A stretch of 64,000 nucleotides of DNA from Plantibacter flavus. GTDB taxonomy: Bacteria > Actinomycetota > Actinomycetes > Actinomycetales > Microbacteriaceae. Position 1 is the stretch's first letter; each line of letters opens with the position of its first letter. Both the position numbers and the translations under genes were made by a program. Positions 18,564-27,535 of the stretch are shown piece by piece. Under the pieces are notes generated by a model that did no database searches, was not told the DNA's origin, and saw only the letters and a program-made list of their open reading frames with translations. The DNA is taken from the NCBI RefSeq assembly GCF_900177615.1, contig NZ_FXAP01000001.1, positions 1 through 64,000 on the forward strand. The letters are read 5' to 3'.

Positions 18564-18582
18564 ATCGTTCGAGATGAACGAT
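18564..18582. promoter_or_regulatory. Inverted repeat in the AT-rich region upstream of the surface protein
   Basis: Perfect 7-bp inverted repeat atcgttc-gagat-gaacgat in the only clearly AT-rich intergenic stretch nearby (18560-18620), 72 bp upstream of the GTG at 18654. It has the size of a dimeric regulator's operator. No cognate regulator gene is adjacent. Confidence 0.35.
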
Positions 18583-18653
18583 ATCCCACATATCAGTCGA
18601 CCAATTTGTGTATCGTGTCACCGCCCCCCTCTCCACAAGAAGGTCGGAACCAC

Positions 18654-21600
18654 GTGAACACCACCCTTTTCCGCAGGGCGCTCGGCGCCCTGTCCATCGC
18701 CGCCGTGACCGGTGGCGCGCTGCTGCCGGGGGCGGTGCCGACAGCCGCCTCGGCGCTCGACACCGTCTCGACCGTCGCCGACGCGTCGACCCAGGCGCTC
18801 GGGCTCAACACCACCCTGCAGCGCACCACGACCGGCAGCGTCCCGTTCGACACCGAGCCTGGGCCGGGGCTCGACACCTCACCCGATGACGCGGTGTTGC
18901 GCTCCCACGACGCCGTCACCTACACGATCGAGGTGCAGCTGCGCGGGCCCGCAGGGGACGACCGGGTCGTCGTCCGTCAGCGCCTGCCCAAGGGACTGCA
19001 GTGGCCCACGGTCGCCCAGCTACCGGGGTACTGCGCCGCGGGTTCGGCCGTCAGCGACGACCGCTCCATCGTCGACTGCGTGCGCACCGACGTCCTGCCG
19101 AACTCGGTGAGCGCGATCGACCTCACCGCCGTGCTCACCTCGTCCCCGCCGAACGGAACGGTCGTCACCTCACCGCAGGACGGGATCGAGATCCTCGCCG
19201 TGGACCCGTCCGACGGCTCGGAGGTCCGCGCGACGACGACCGCACCCGATCTGGTCGTCAGCAGCGGTCCTCGGGTGAACCTCGGTGTGAAGCGCGGCCC
19301 GATCGTCGCCGGTGTCACCGAGCGCGACGGCACCCGTGGCTGGTACGTGGCGCACGACGCCTCCCTCTCGGTCACCGGTTTCGGCACCGACGAAGGACGC
19401 GGCGCCCGTGGGTCCGGCAACGTGGTGGCGGACGTGACCTTCCGGATCGACCTGAGCGGATACCCCGCAGGAGCGCAGCTGGCCACCGTCAACCCTGAGA
19501 GCCAACCGGTGCCGCACCGCTGCCTCGTCGGTGGCTTCGACGCCGCGGTCTTCCCGAAAGCGAGCGGCGGGGGCGCCGACGGGGTCACGGACTCCGGGAC
19601 CTGGTCCTGCGAACTCGAACCCGACGGCCGTTCCGCCCTCGTCACGATCAGCGGTGCCGACCTGAGTGGCGACCACATCCCGACCCGGTCCGCCTCGGGC
19701 GCCGCGATCACCGCGCAGGGCTTCCTCGCGATCGGTCGGTTCGGCGTGTTCGTGCCGGAGTCCGCGGTGCCGTCGAACGGTTCCCTGCCGGTTCGGCTGG
19801 ACCTCACCGAACTCGACGTCACCGGTGTCGCCGCCGATGGGACGCTCCTCGAGAACGCCCCCGAACCGCTGACCGACAACGCCGCAACCGCGACGATCGC
19901 GCACCGCACCGGTGGCGGCGAGCACACCACGCGCTACGTGGACCGCCGGACGGACAACCGACTGGTGCCCGGGCAGAGCACGGCCGGTTCCGGCGATGGT
20001 CCCGTCGCCGGCGGCCAGCGCTTCGAGCAGACCGTGGCCTGGAACAACACCACGACGGGCCCGCTCACGGGAGCGGTCCTCTGCGCGGTGTTCGACCCGG
20101 TCACGCAGCGCGTCGGCGAGCGTCCCGGCGGCGGCGCACCGGCGGAGTCCCGGACCACCGGTGGACCCGTGATCGTCGAATACGGCACGACGCCGAGTGT
20201 CGACGCCGCGGCCGACGCCGAGACCCGGCAGTCGCAGATGGATGCGACGACCTGCGACGACACCGACGACACCTGGGTCTCCGACCCGTCGCTCGTCGAC
20301 ACCGACGACATCACCAAGGTCCGTCTCCGCCCGGCCGACGGCGAACTTCCTCCTCGCACCGGCGTCACCCTGTGGGTGCAGCTGCAGGCGGTGGAGGGCC
20401 TCGAGGTGGGCACCTGGCTCACCGAGACCTACAGCGTGAAGTCCTCCGGCAACGGGGAGGATCGTGAGTCGCCGAGTTCCTGGGTCGAGGACGGCTGGTG
20501 GCACGGCCGGTATCGCGCCACCGACGACAACGCCCAGTACCCGCGCGGCGATCAGCTGGTGGCCGCGAACGCCGCCGTCGCCCTGAACAAGCGTGCGACC
20601 TCGCCCCCGGTCGCCCCCGGCGCACCTGCCCCCATCGCGGCCGGCTCACCGATCACGTTCGAGGTGCGCCCGGAGATCATCACGCCGGACGGCGTCGCCG
20701 ACCGGGCCGCAGGCGTGACCGTCACCGACTCGCTTCCGGCGGGGTTCGTCTTCGACCACGCTTCGGCGACACCAGCCGCGACGACGGCGGTGGTACAGGC
20801 CGACGGGAGCACGCTCCTCACCTGGGACCTCGGGCGGATCAGACAGGGGGCGGAGCCGGTGATCACCTACACCGCGGTCTCGGATCGCTTCGTGGCGGGC
20901 CAGTTCCTCAACCGCGCGATCGTCGCGAGTCCCGACGACCCCGGCTCGCTGTCGGACTTCCCGGAGGACGCCGGGCGGCTCGACGCCCACTACTCCTGGC
21001 AGTCGATGGTCGTCTCCAGCCCCACCGGGCTGCAGATCGACAAGCACGTCGCGCGTCCCGTCGTCGAAGCGGGAGACGCGGTCGACTACGACGTCGTGTT
21101 CGCCAACATGACCGCCGGCGCCGTACAGCGCGAGGTGCGGGTGATCGACGTCCTGCCGTATCCCGGTGACGACCGTGGCTCGACCGAGCAGGGTGTCCTG
21201 GCTGCCACGCCCGGCTCGGACGGTGCGGTGCTCCGCTACACCGCGGCACCGGGCGCCGACGTCGCAGCCAACGTCGACCCGGACGTCGACGACGGCTTCG
21301 GGCTGCTGCCCGAGGGCGCGCGGTGGTGCGCTGAGACGGAGTTCGGCGCCGACGGATGCCCTGGGTCGATCGGCGAAGCGACCGCGATCGAGGCGACCGT
21401 CGCCGAGCTCGCGCCATTCGCCCCCGTCGTCGTCGACTATGCGCTGACGACGACCGCAGCCGCGGTCGGTTCGCGGTACGTGAACGACGCCGTCGTGCAC
21501 TCTGCCACGCAGGCGCTCGGCGCCCAGTCGCCTCAGGTCGCCGCGCAGCTCGTGAGCACGACGATCGGCGAGCGCCTCTGGTGGGACCTCGACGCCGACG

Positions 21601-22187
21601 GGCTCGACGACGACGGGCCCGACGGCGGGCGTGGGCCCGGCGTCGAGGGCGTCCTCCTCGAGCTGACGGGCACGGACAAGCGTGGAGCGCCGGTGTCGCG
21701 GACGGCGACGTCCGATGCCGATGGACGGTACCGGTTCGATGCGCTGGTCTCCGGTGGTTACCGGATCGATGTCCGCCTTCCCGAGGGGCTCGCGGCGGAC
21801 GCCACCGCTATGCGGGCAGGCGAGGATGACCTCCGGAACTCGGCGATCGAACCGGCGGCGTGGGCCATGCCCGACATCGCGATCGTCGATCCGTCACCGA
21901 GCGGGACGGACGGCGAGGACCTCCGTTGGAACGGCGGTCTCATCTCGACCGGCCCCGGGCCGGGGCCGGACCCGGGGCCGGGCGTGACACCCGTCCTGCC
22001 GGAGGGCGCCGCGAGCCCGGATGCCTCAAGCCCGCTGGCCGTCACCGGTGCCGGACTCACGACCGGTGCGCTCCTCGCAGCAGGCCTCCTCGTCGTCGCC
22101 GGGCTGCTCGCCGTGGCCGTGCGGCGAGCGAGACGGTCCGCCGCAGCGAACCAGCTGACAGACGGTCCGGTTCCGACCGACGGATGA
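18654..22187 (+). CDS. Large cell-surface protein with DUF11/SdrD-like domains and LAVTG sorting signal
   Basis: A 1177-residue exported protein. The signal peptide ends near PTAASAL. The long beta-rich body includes DUF11-type repeats (TVTDSLPAGFVFDHAS, VDYDVVFANMTAG) and, from about residue 971, an SdrD B-like domain (GERLWWDLDADGLDDDG...ADGRYRFDALVSGGYRIDV). A Gly/Pro linker precedes LAVTG (residues 1128-1132), a hydrophobic helix and a basic tail: a sorting signal of the LAXTG type normally used by class E sortases. It should be a cell-wall-attached surface protein, possibly adhesive (inference). GTG at 18654 has AGAAGG upstream. No class E sortase lies nearby. Confidence 0.85.
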   Translation: MNTTLFRRALGALSIAAVTGGALLPGAVPTAASALDTVSTVADASTQALGLNTTLQRTTTGSVPFDTEPGPGLDTSPDDAVLRSHDAVTYTIEVQLRGPAGDDRVVVRQRLPKGLQWPTVAQLPGYCAAGSAVSDDRSIVDCVRTDVLPNSVSAIDLTAVLTSSPPNGTVVTSPQDGIEILAVDPSDGSEVRATTTAPDLVVSSGPRVNLGVKRGPIVAGVTERDGTRGWYVAHDASLSVTGFGTDEGRGARGSGNVVADVTFRIDLSGYPAGAQLATVNPESQPVPHRCLVGGFDAAVFPKASGGGADGVTDSGTWSCELEPDGRSALVTISGADLSGDHIPTRSASGAAITAQGFLAIGRFGVFVPESAVPSNGSLPVRLDLTELDVTGVAADGTLLENAPEPLTDNAATATIAHRTGGGEHTTRYVDRRTDNRLVPGQSTAGSGDGPVAGGQRFEQTVAWNNTTTGPLTGAVLCAVFDPVTQRVGERPGGGAPAESRTTGGPVIVEYGTTPSVDAAADAETRQSQMDATTCDDTDDTWVSDPSLVDTDDITKVRLRPADGELPPRTGVTLWVQLQAVEGLEVGTWLTETYSVKSSGNGEDRESPSSWVEDGWWHGRYRATDDNAQYPRGDQLVAANAAVALNKRATSPPVAPGAPAPIAAGSPITFEVRPEIITPDGVADRAAGVTVTDSLPAGFVFDHASATPAATTAVVQADGSTLLTWDLGRIRQGAEPVITYTAVSDRFVAGQFLNRAIVASPDDPGSLSDFPEDAGRLDAHYSWQSMVVSSPTGLQIDKHVARPVVEAGDAVDYDVVFANMTAGAVQREVRVIDVLPYPGDDRGSTEQGVLAATPGSDGAVLRYTAAPGADVAANVDPDVDDGFGLLPEGARWCAETEFGADGCPGSIGEATAIEATVAELAPFAPVVVDYALTTTAAAVGSRYVNDAVVHSATQALGAQSPQVAAQLVSTTIGERLWWDLDADGLDDDGPDGGRGPGVEGVLLELTGTDKRGAPVSRTATSDADGRYRFDALVSGGYRIDVRLPEGLAADATAMRAGEDDLRNSAIEPAAWAMPDIAIVDPSPSGTDGEDLRWNGGLISTGPGPGPDPGPGVTPVLPEGAASPDASSPLAVTGAGLTTGALLAAGLLVVAGLLAVAVRRARRSAAANQLTDGPVPTDG

Positions 22188-22195
22188 GCGTCCAC

Positions 22196-22228
22196 GTCGG
22201 GCCGCGGGCCCCATGCCCGCGGCCCGAC
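22196..22228 (+). terminator. Terminator hairpin after the surface protein
   Basis: Perfect 14-bp stem gtcgggccgcgggc and its complement, loop cccat, 9 bp after the stop codon. No T-run follows. Confidence 0.65.
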
Positions 22229-22280
22229 CCGGCTCCGAATGTCCGCAGAATCGACCCCGGATCAAGGGGTGGACGCTCCC

Positions 22281-22286
22281 TATACT
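22281..22286 (+). promoter_or_regulatory. -10-like TATACT upstream of the baeRF gene
   Basis: TATACT is close to the TATAAT consensus in GC-rich surroundings and lies 77 bp before the GTG at 22363, leaving a leader with a strong AAGGAGG ribosome-binding site. No clear -35 hexamer is visible. Confidence 0.45.
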
Positions 22287-22362
22287 GGGGGCAAGTCAGG
22301 CCCACGACGGCGTCGCCTGCTCCCGGTCGACCCTTCGCCTGACGCGATCGAAGGAGGCATCA

Positions 22363-23499
22363 GTGCACCACACCGATATTCCGACCCGCTCCGACATCGT
22401 CGAGCTCGCCACCGCTCGCGAGCCGGGCAGCGTGTCGATCATCCTCGAGACCAGCACCAACCCTTCGGATACGAGCCATATCCGCTTGGACCTCAAGAAC
22501 CAGGTGAAGGTGGCGGTCGAGCAGTTGACGGCCGCGGGAGCGGATCGGGCGGCGATCGCCGCGTTCACGAAGACGGTCGACGACCTCCAGGAGGATCCGG
22601 ACTTCCTCCGCTACCTGTCGTCGAGCCTCGCGCTGTACATCAGCCCCGGTCTCACGCGCTACTTCCGCGTCCCGAACATCCTCCATTCCTGCGCGGAGGT
22701 CTCGGACCGGTTCTACATCAAGCCGCTGATGCGGGCCCTCACCTTCCCGCAGTCGGCCTACGTCCTGGCGCTCGCGCAGAGCGGGGTCCGGCTCGTCGCC
22801 GTCTCACGTGATCTGCCGGCCACGAGCATCGAACTCGAGGATGTCCCCGCCGACGTGGCCGCGGCCGCCGGTGTCGACTCGATCCGGGGCCGCGGTTCCG
22901 ACGGTCGCAGCCCCCAGGGACGCATCCAGGGCTCCGAGGGACAGAAGGTCCGGATGCAGGAGTACGCGCAGGCGATCAACAAGGCGTTGACGCCCGTGCT
23001 CGCCGGCTCGAAGGAGCCGCTCATCCTCGCGGGCGCCGAACCGATGACGGGGATCTTCCGGGCCGTCTCGAGTTACAAGCACCTCGTGAAGCCCGAGATC
23101 GAGGGCAACCAGCAGGAGCGCTCGGACGAGCAGCTCGCCGCAGCAGCCCGCCCGATCCTCGACGAGCTGTACGCCGCCGAACTGCACACGCTGTGCGAGG
23201 AGTTCGGCACCCGCGCGTCGAACGGTCGCGCCGTGACCGACCTCGGCGACGTGGCACGCGCCGCGACGGCGAACGCGGTCGACACCCTGTTCGTCGACAT
23301 CGACAGCAACCTGCCGGGCACGGTCGACGAGACCACCGGTGTCGTCACCCTCGCCGCCGACGCCGACGCGACGAACTACGGCGTGATCGACGAGATCCTC
23401 CGCCGGGCGCTGCTCTCCGACGCCCGGATCCTCGCCGTCCGCGCCGACGACGTCCCCGGCGGGGGCGCCCTCGCGGCGACCGTCCGGTTCCCGGTCTGA
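22363..23499 (+). CDS. baeRF-type (bacterial archaeo-eukaryotic release factor-like) protein
   Basis: A 378-residue cytosolic protein. The fold order, with SVSIILETSTNPSD near the start, ARPILDELYAAELHTLCEEFGTRASNGRAVTDLGDVARAA in the second half and a C-terminal VIDEILRRALLSDARILAVRADDVPGGGALAATVRF, matches the baeRF (eRF1 domain-like) proteins predicted to act on ribosomes or tRNA. The exact subfamily is from memory. GTG at 22363 is set by AAGGAGG (22351-22357). It lies immediately upstream of clpC but a hairpin separates the two. Confidence 0.75.
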   Translation: MHHTDIPTRSDIVELATAREPGSVSIILETSTNPSDTSHIRLDLKNQVKVAVEQLTAAGADRAAIAAFTKTVDDLQEDPDFLRYLSSSLALYISPGLTRYFRVPNILHSCAEVSDRFYIKPLMRALTFPQSAYVLALAQSGVRLVAVSRDLPATSIELEDVPADVAAAAGVDSIRGRGSDGRSPQGRIQGSEGQKVRMQEYAQAINKALTPVLAGSKEPLILAGAEPMTGIFRAVSSYKHLVKPEIEGNQQERSDEQLAAAARPILDELYAAELHTLCEEFGTRASNGRAVTDLGDVARAATANAVDTLFVDIDSNLPGTVDETTGVVTLAADADATNYGVIDEILRRALLSDARILAVRADDVPGGGALAATVRFPV

Positions 23500-23522
23500 C
23501 CGGGCCGCGATCAGCCGACACC

Positions 23523-23555
23523 CGCAGCGCACGTGCCCGGTGCACGTGCGCTGCG
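23523..23555 (+). terminator. Terminator hairpin after the baeRF gene
   Basis: Perfect 14-bp stem cgcagcgcacgtgc and its complement around a 5-nt loop, 24 bp after the stop codon. It separates the baeRF gene from clpC. Confidence 0.7.
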
Positions 23556-23672
23556 GCGTTCCCGGCAGCCGCGCATCACGCCCACGGCGAACAGGGGCGA
23601 AGAGAGCTGCGGCGGTCGTTACGCTCCTACTAACGGCATCACCACCCTGCCCGGTGCCGGAGGAGAGTGATC

Positions 23673-26201
23673 ATGTTCGAGAGATTCACCGACCGTGCGC
23701 GTCGTGTCGTCGTCCTGGCCCAGGAAGAGGCCAAGATGCTCAACCACAACTACATCGGGACCGAGCACATCCTGCTCGGCCTCATCCACGAGGGAGAAGG
23801 AGTCGCCGCCAAGGCGCTCGAGTCCCTCGGGATCTCCCTCGATGCCGTGCGCGAGCAGGTCACCGACATCATCGGCACCGGCCAGCAGCAGCCGACGGGA
23901 CACATCCCGTTCACGCCGCGCGCCAAGAAGGTGCTGGAGCTGAGCCTGCGCGAAGCGCTGCAGCTCGGCCACAACTACATCGGCACGGAGCACATCCTGC
24001 TCGGCCTCATCCGCGAGGGCGAGGGCGTCGCAGCCCAGGTCCTCGTGAAGCTCGGCGCCGACCTCAACCGTGTGCGCCAGCAGGTCATCCAGCTGCTGTC
24101 CGGCTACCAGGGCAAGGAAGCAGCCCCGGTCGGCGGCAACCAGAGTGAGCAGCAGGCACAGGGCGGGTCGCAGATCCTCGACCAGTTCGGCCGCAACCTC
24201 ACGCAGGCCGCGCGCGACAACAAGCTCGACCCGGTCATCGGTCGCGACAAGGAGATGGAGCGGGTCATGCAGATCCTCTCCCGTCGCTCGAAGAACAACC
24301 CGGTCCTCATCGGTGAGCCCGGCGTCGGCAAGACCGCCGTCGTCGAGGGCCTCGCCCAGGCGATCGTCAAGGGTGATGTCCCGGAGACGCTGAAGGACAA
24401 GCAGCTGTACTCGCTCGACCTCGGCTCGCTCATCGCCGGTAGCCGCTACCGCGGTGACTTCGAGGAGCGCCTGAAGAAGGTCACCAAGGAGATCCGCACC
24501 CGCGGCGACATCATCGTCTTCATCGACGAGATCCACACCCTCGTGGGTGCCGGTGCCGCCGAAGGCGCGATCGACGCGGCCTCCATCCTCAAGCCGCTGC
24601 TCGCCCGCGGTGAGCTCCAGACCATCGGTGCCACCACGCTCGACGAGTACCGCAAGCACTTCGAGAAGGACGCCGCACTCGAGCGTCGCTTCCAGCCGAT
24701 CCAGGTCATGGAGCCGTCGCTGCCCCACACGATCAACATCCTCAAGGGGCTGCGCGACCGGTACGAGGCACACCACAAGGTGTCCATCACCGACGGCGCG
24801 CTCGTCTCGGCGGCGAACCTCGCCGACCGCTACATCTCCGACCGCTTCCTGCCCGACAAGGCCATCGACCTGATCGACGAGGCCGGCGCACGCCTGCGTC
24901 TGTCGATCCTCTCGAGCCCGCCGGAGCTGCGCGAGTTCGACGACAAGATCGCCGGCGTCCGCGAGGCCAAGGAGACGGCCATCGAGGAGCAGGACTTCGA
25001 GAAGGCGGCGTCCCTCCGCGACGAGGAGAAGAACCTCCTCGGCGAGCGTCTGCGCCTCGAGAAGCAGTGGCGCTCGGGCGACGTCAAGACGACCGCCGAG
25101 GTCGACGAGGGTCTGATCGCCGAGGTCCTCGCCCAGGCGACCGGCATCCCCGTCTTCAAGCTCACGGAGGAGGAGTCCTCGCGACTCGTCTTCATGGAGA
25201 AGGCGCTGCACCAGCGGGTCATCGGTCAGGAGGAGGCCATCTCGGCGCTCTCCAAGACCATCCGTCGCACGCGTGCCGGCCTCAAGGACCCGAAGCGTCC
25301 CTCGGGCTCGTTCATCTTCGCCGGCCCCACGGGTGTCGGTAAGACCGAGCTCGCGAAGGCGCTCGCCGAGTTCCTGTTCGACGACGAAGGCGCGTTGATC
25401 TCCCTCGACATGTCGGAGTACGGCGAGAAGCACACGGTCTCGCGACTGTTCGGTGCTCCTCCCGGGTTCGTCGGCTTCGAAGAGGGTGGCCAGCTCACTG
25501 AGAAGGTGCGCCGCAAGCCGTTCAGCGTCGTGCTCTTCGACGAGATCGAGAAGGCCCACCCCGACATCTTCAACTCGCTCCTCCAGATCCTGGAAGAGGG
25601 CCGGTTGACGGATGGTCAGGGTCGCGTCGTCGACTTCAAGAACACCGTCATCATCATGACCACCAACCTCGGTGCTCGTGACATCGCCGGTGGTCCGGTC
25701 GGCTTCCAGATCGAGGGCAACGCCTCGACCGGGTACGACATCATGCGCGGCAAGGTGAACGAGGAGCTGAAGAAGCACTTCAAGCCCGAGTTCCTGAACC
25801 GTGTCGACGACATCATCGTGTTCCCGCAGCTGTCGAAGCCGGAACTCCTGCAGATCGTGGACCTGTTCACGAAGCGTCTCTCGGAGCGTCTGCTCGACCG
25901 CGACATGACGATCGAGCTCACGCTGCCGGCGAAGGAGCGCCTCATCGAGGTCGGCTTCGACCCGACCCTGGGTGCTCGTCCGCTGCGTCGTGCGATGCAG
26001 CGCGAGGTCGAGGATCAGCTCAGCGAGCAGATCCTCCACGGCGAGCTCAACGCCGGCGACCACGTGCACGTCGACTTCGTGAACGGTGCGTTCGCCTTCA
26101 CGACCTCTGCTCGCGGTGAGTCGGTCGGTGCCGGCGTCAACGCGCAGGCGTCGCTCGGTACGGGTTCGGCCACGCCGGATCTCGCGATCACCGGCGAATA
26201 G
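23673..26201 (+). CDS. clpC: ATP-dependent Clp protease ATPase subunit ClpC
   Basis: An 842-residue AAA+ unfoldase that feeds substrates to ClpP. Order: two Clp-N repeats (residues 1-145, with the repeated [14 protein letters not shown]), AAA1 with Walker A GEPGVGKT (from about 214), a UVR motif in the linker ([18 protein letters not shown], near 430-450), AAA2 with Walker A GPTGVGKT (from about 551), and the D2 C-terminal domain. ATG at 23673 has GGAGG 9 nt upstream. TACGCT and TACTAA hexamers at about 23620 may provide a promoter. It ends at a strong terminator. Confidence 0.97.
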   Translation: MFERFTDRARRVVVLAQEEAKMLNHNYIGTEHILLGLIHEGEGVAAKALESLGISLDAVREQVTDIIGTGQQQPTGHIPFTPRAKKVLELSLREALQLGHNYIGTEHILLGLIREGEGVAAQVLVKLGADLNRVRQQVIQLLSGYQGKEAAPVGGNQSEQQAQGGSQILDQFGRNLTQAARDNKLDPVIGRDKEMERVMQILSRRSKNNPVLIGEPGVGKTAVVEGLAQAIVKGDVPETLKDKQLYSLDLGSLIAGSRYRGDFEERLKKVTKEIRTRGDIIVFIDEIHTLVGAGAAEGAIDAASILKPLLARGELQTIGATTLDEYRKHFEKDAALERRFQPIQVMEPSLPHTINILKGLRDRYEAHHKVSITDGALVSAANLADRYISDRFLPDKAIDLIDEAGARLRLSILSSPPELREFDDKIAGVREAKETAIEEQDFEKAASLRDEEKNLLGERLRLEKQWRSGDVKTTAEVDEGLIAEVLAQATGIPVFKLTEEESSRLVFMEKALHQRVIGQEEAISALSKTIRRTRAGLKDPKRPSGSFIFAGPTGVGKTELAKALAEFLFDDEGALISLDMSEYGEKHTVSRLFGAPPGFVGFEEGGQLTEKVRRKPFSVVLFDEIEKAHPDIFNSLLQILEEGRLTDGQGRVVDFKNTVIIMTTNLGARDIAGGPVGFQIEGNASTGYDIMRGKVNEELKKHFKPEFLNRVDDIIVFPQLSKPELLQIVDLFTKRLSERLLDRDMTIELTLPAKERLIEVGFDPTLGARPLRRAMQREVEDQLSEQILHGELNAGDHVHVDFVNGAFAFTTSARGESVGAGVNAQASLGTGSATPDLAITGE

Positions 26202-26212
26202 TCCCGAGTCAC

Positions 26213-26246
26213 CGAAGGCCCCCACTCCGCGGAGTGGGGGCCTTCG
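26213..26246. terminator. Strong bidirectional terminator after clpC
   Basis: Perfect 16-bp stem (cgaaggcccccactcc and its complement) with a 2-base loop, 11 bp past the clpC stop and between convergent genes (clpC and ppx). A further pair of small hairpins (cgcccatcttcgggcg, cgcccaaacctgggcg) lies at 26268-26312 and may add to termination of ppx. Confidence 0.85.
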
Positions 26247-26326
26247 TCGTGCCGGGGTGTTCGTTCGCCCATCTTCGGGCGCGCGAGCATTGGATCGCCC
26301 AAACCTGGGCGAGCGAACGGCGGCGG

Positions 26327-27253
26327 TCAGCCGAGGCGGTCGAGGTAGCGAAGGATGATGCCCTCGCGGAGCGCCCAGGGGGAGACGTCGAGCTCGCGGA
26401 CGCGGAAGGCGGCCATCGCCTCGGACAGGACGATGCCGCCGGCGACGATCTGGAAGGTCCGGTCGGCGGTGATCCCGGGGAGCGCGGGTCGCGCGTCAGC
26501 CGGAATGCGGGCGAGGCGCGGGATCCAGTCGTCGAGCTGGCTGCGCCGGAGCAGCGACCGTTCGGTGCCACCGATGCCGTCGGCCACCGATCCTGCGAGG
26601 CGTGCGAGGGAGCGGATGGTCTTGGACGACCCGACGACGTGGTGTGCGTCGGGCTCCTCGGCGAACGCGGGGAGCGCCGCGGTGAGCACCTCGCGGGCGT
26701 GCAGGCGGAGTGCCTCCTGCTGTGCGGCGGTCGGTGGGTCGTCGTGGAGGAAGCCGACGGTGGAGCGTCCGGCGCCGAGCGGGAGGGAGATCGCGACATC
26801 GGGGTACTCGTCGCCGCCGGCCGCGATCTCGAGTGAGCCGCCACCGATGTCGAGGAGGAGCATCTCGCCGGCCGACCAGCCGTACCAGCGGCGGACGGCG
26901 AGGAAGGTGAGCTTCGCCTCGTCGTCACCGGACAGGACCTGCAGGGCGATGCCGGTCCGCTCCTCGACGAGGGCGAGGACCTCCGCCCCGTTGGTCGCCT
27001 CACGGATGGCCGAGGTCGCCATCGAAAGGAGCTCGTCGAGGCCGCTCTCGCGGGCGATCGCTGCCGCTGCACCGATCGACTCGAGGATGACCGTGACGCC
27101 CTCATCGCTGATCGATCCATCCGGCGTGAGGTATCGCATGAGTCGCAGCACCGACTTGTGCGACGACTGGGGGATCGGCCGTGCTCCCGGGTGGGCGTCG
27201 ACGATGAGCAGGTGGACGGTGTTCGATCCCACGTCGAGGACTCCGAGTCGCAT
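26327..27253 (-). CDS. ppx: Ppx/GppA exopolyphosphatase family protein
   Basis: A 308-residue ASKHA-fold phosphatase predicted to degrade polyphosphate and/or pppGpp. The nucleotide-binding signatures LGVLDVGSNTVHLLIVD at the N-terminus and MLLLDIGGGSLEIAAG in the middle are intact, as is SKTIRSLARLAG. The short length is that of the actinobacterial single-domain form without the HD C-terminal domain. ATG at 27253 is fixed by a TACTGT hexamer 6 nt upstream. The frame stays open far upstream but that part is an antisense shadow of the next gene. Confidence 0.92.
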   Translation of the reverse strand: MRLGVLDVGSNTVHLLIVDAHPGARPIPQSSHKSVLRLMRYLTPDGSISDEGVTVILESIGAAAAIARESGLDELLSMATSAIREATNGAEVLALVEERTGIALQVLSGDDEAKLTFLAVRRWYGWSAGEMLLLDIGGGSLEIAAGGDEYPDVAISLPLGAGRSTVGFLHDDPPTAAQQEALRLHAREVLTAALPAFAEEPDAHHVVGSSKTIRSLARLAGSVADGIGGTERSLLRRSQLDDWIPRLARIPADARPALPGITADRTFQIVAGGIVLSEAMAAFRVRELDVSPWALREGIILRYLDRLG

Positions 27254-27259
27254 GCGCTC

Positions 27260-27265
27260 ACAGTA
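27260..27265 (-). promoter_or_regulatory. -10 element TACTGT, predicted leaderless start of ppx
   Basis: On the minus strand TACTGT ends 6 nt before the ATG at 27253. No Shine-Dalgarno site is present. Confidence 0.5.
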
Positions 27266-27298
27266 CTGCCTGCGCGCCCGAGTCTGCGTTGGTCGGTC

Positions 27299-27464
27299 GC
27301 CAGCGCGGTGCGCTGACGTGAGCGCGGGTCCAGCGCGTGAGCGCGGGTCTCCGGAGGCGCGCGCCCACGTCCCTGGACCGCGGTGAGGCCGATACCGCGT
27401 CACTCGCGTCAGCGTACCGCGCTGACGCCCACACCCTCGCGCTCGCGTCAGCGCACCGCGCTGG
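27299..27464. repeat. Large palindromic intergenic element, copy A
   Basis: Starts with gccagcgcggtgcgctga and ends with the complementary tcagcgcaccgcgctgg, with ctccggag-like sequence near the centre (27348-27356) and an extra internal copy (gtcagcgtaccgcgctgac, from 27409). It fills the divergent region between ppx and the dehydrogenase gene. Copies B, C and D are at 28953, 43968 and 47033. Confidence 0.8.
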
Positions 27465-27523
27465 ACCGCGTGGGGTGGACCTCGAGAGGGCGCAAGGCCG
27501 CGCGACCTCGTCGGCGCACCGCG

Positions 27524-27529
27524 TAGGAT
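27524..27529 (+). promoter_or_regulatory. -10 element TAGGAT, predicted leaderless start of the dehydrogenase gene
   Basis: TAGGAT ends 6 nt before the ATG at 27536; no Shine-Dalgarno site is visible. Confidence 0.5.
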
Positions 27530-27535
27530 CGCCGC

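Noticed and set aside
23619-26225. 868-residue minus-strand frame opposite clpC
   Set aside because: Antisense shadow of a highly conserved gene; no motif of its own.
26264-26315. Imperfect inverted repeat cgttcgccca...tgggcgagcgaacg as a separate mobile-element end
   Set aside because: It is short, made of two small hairpins and lies right after the clpC terminator; the simplest reading is extra termination for ppx.
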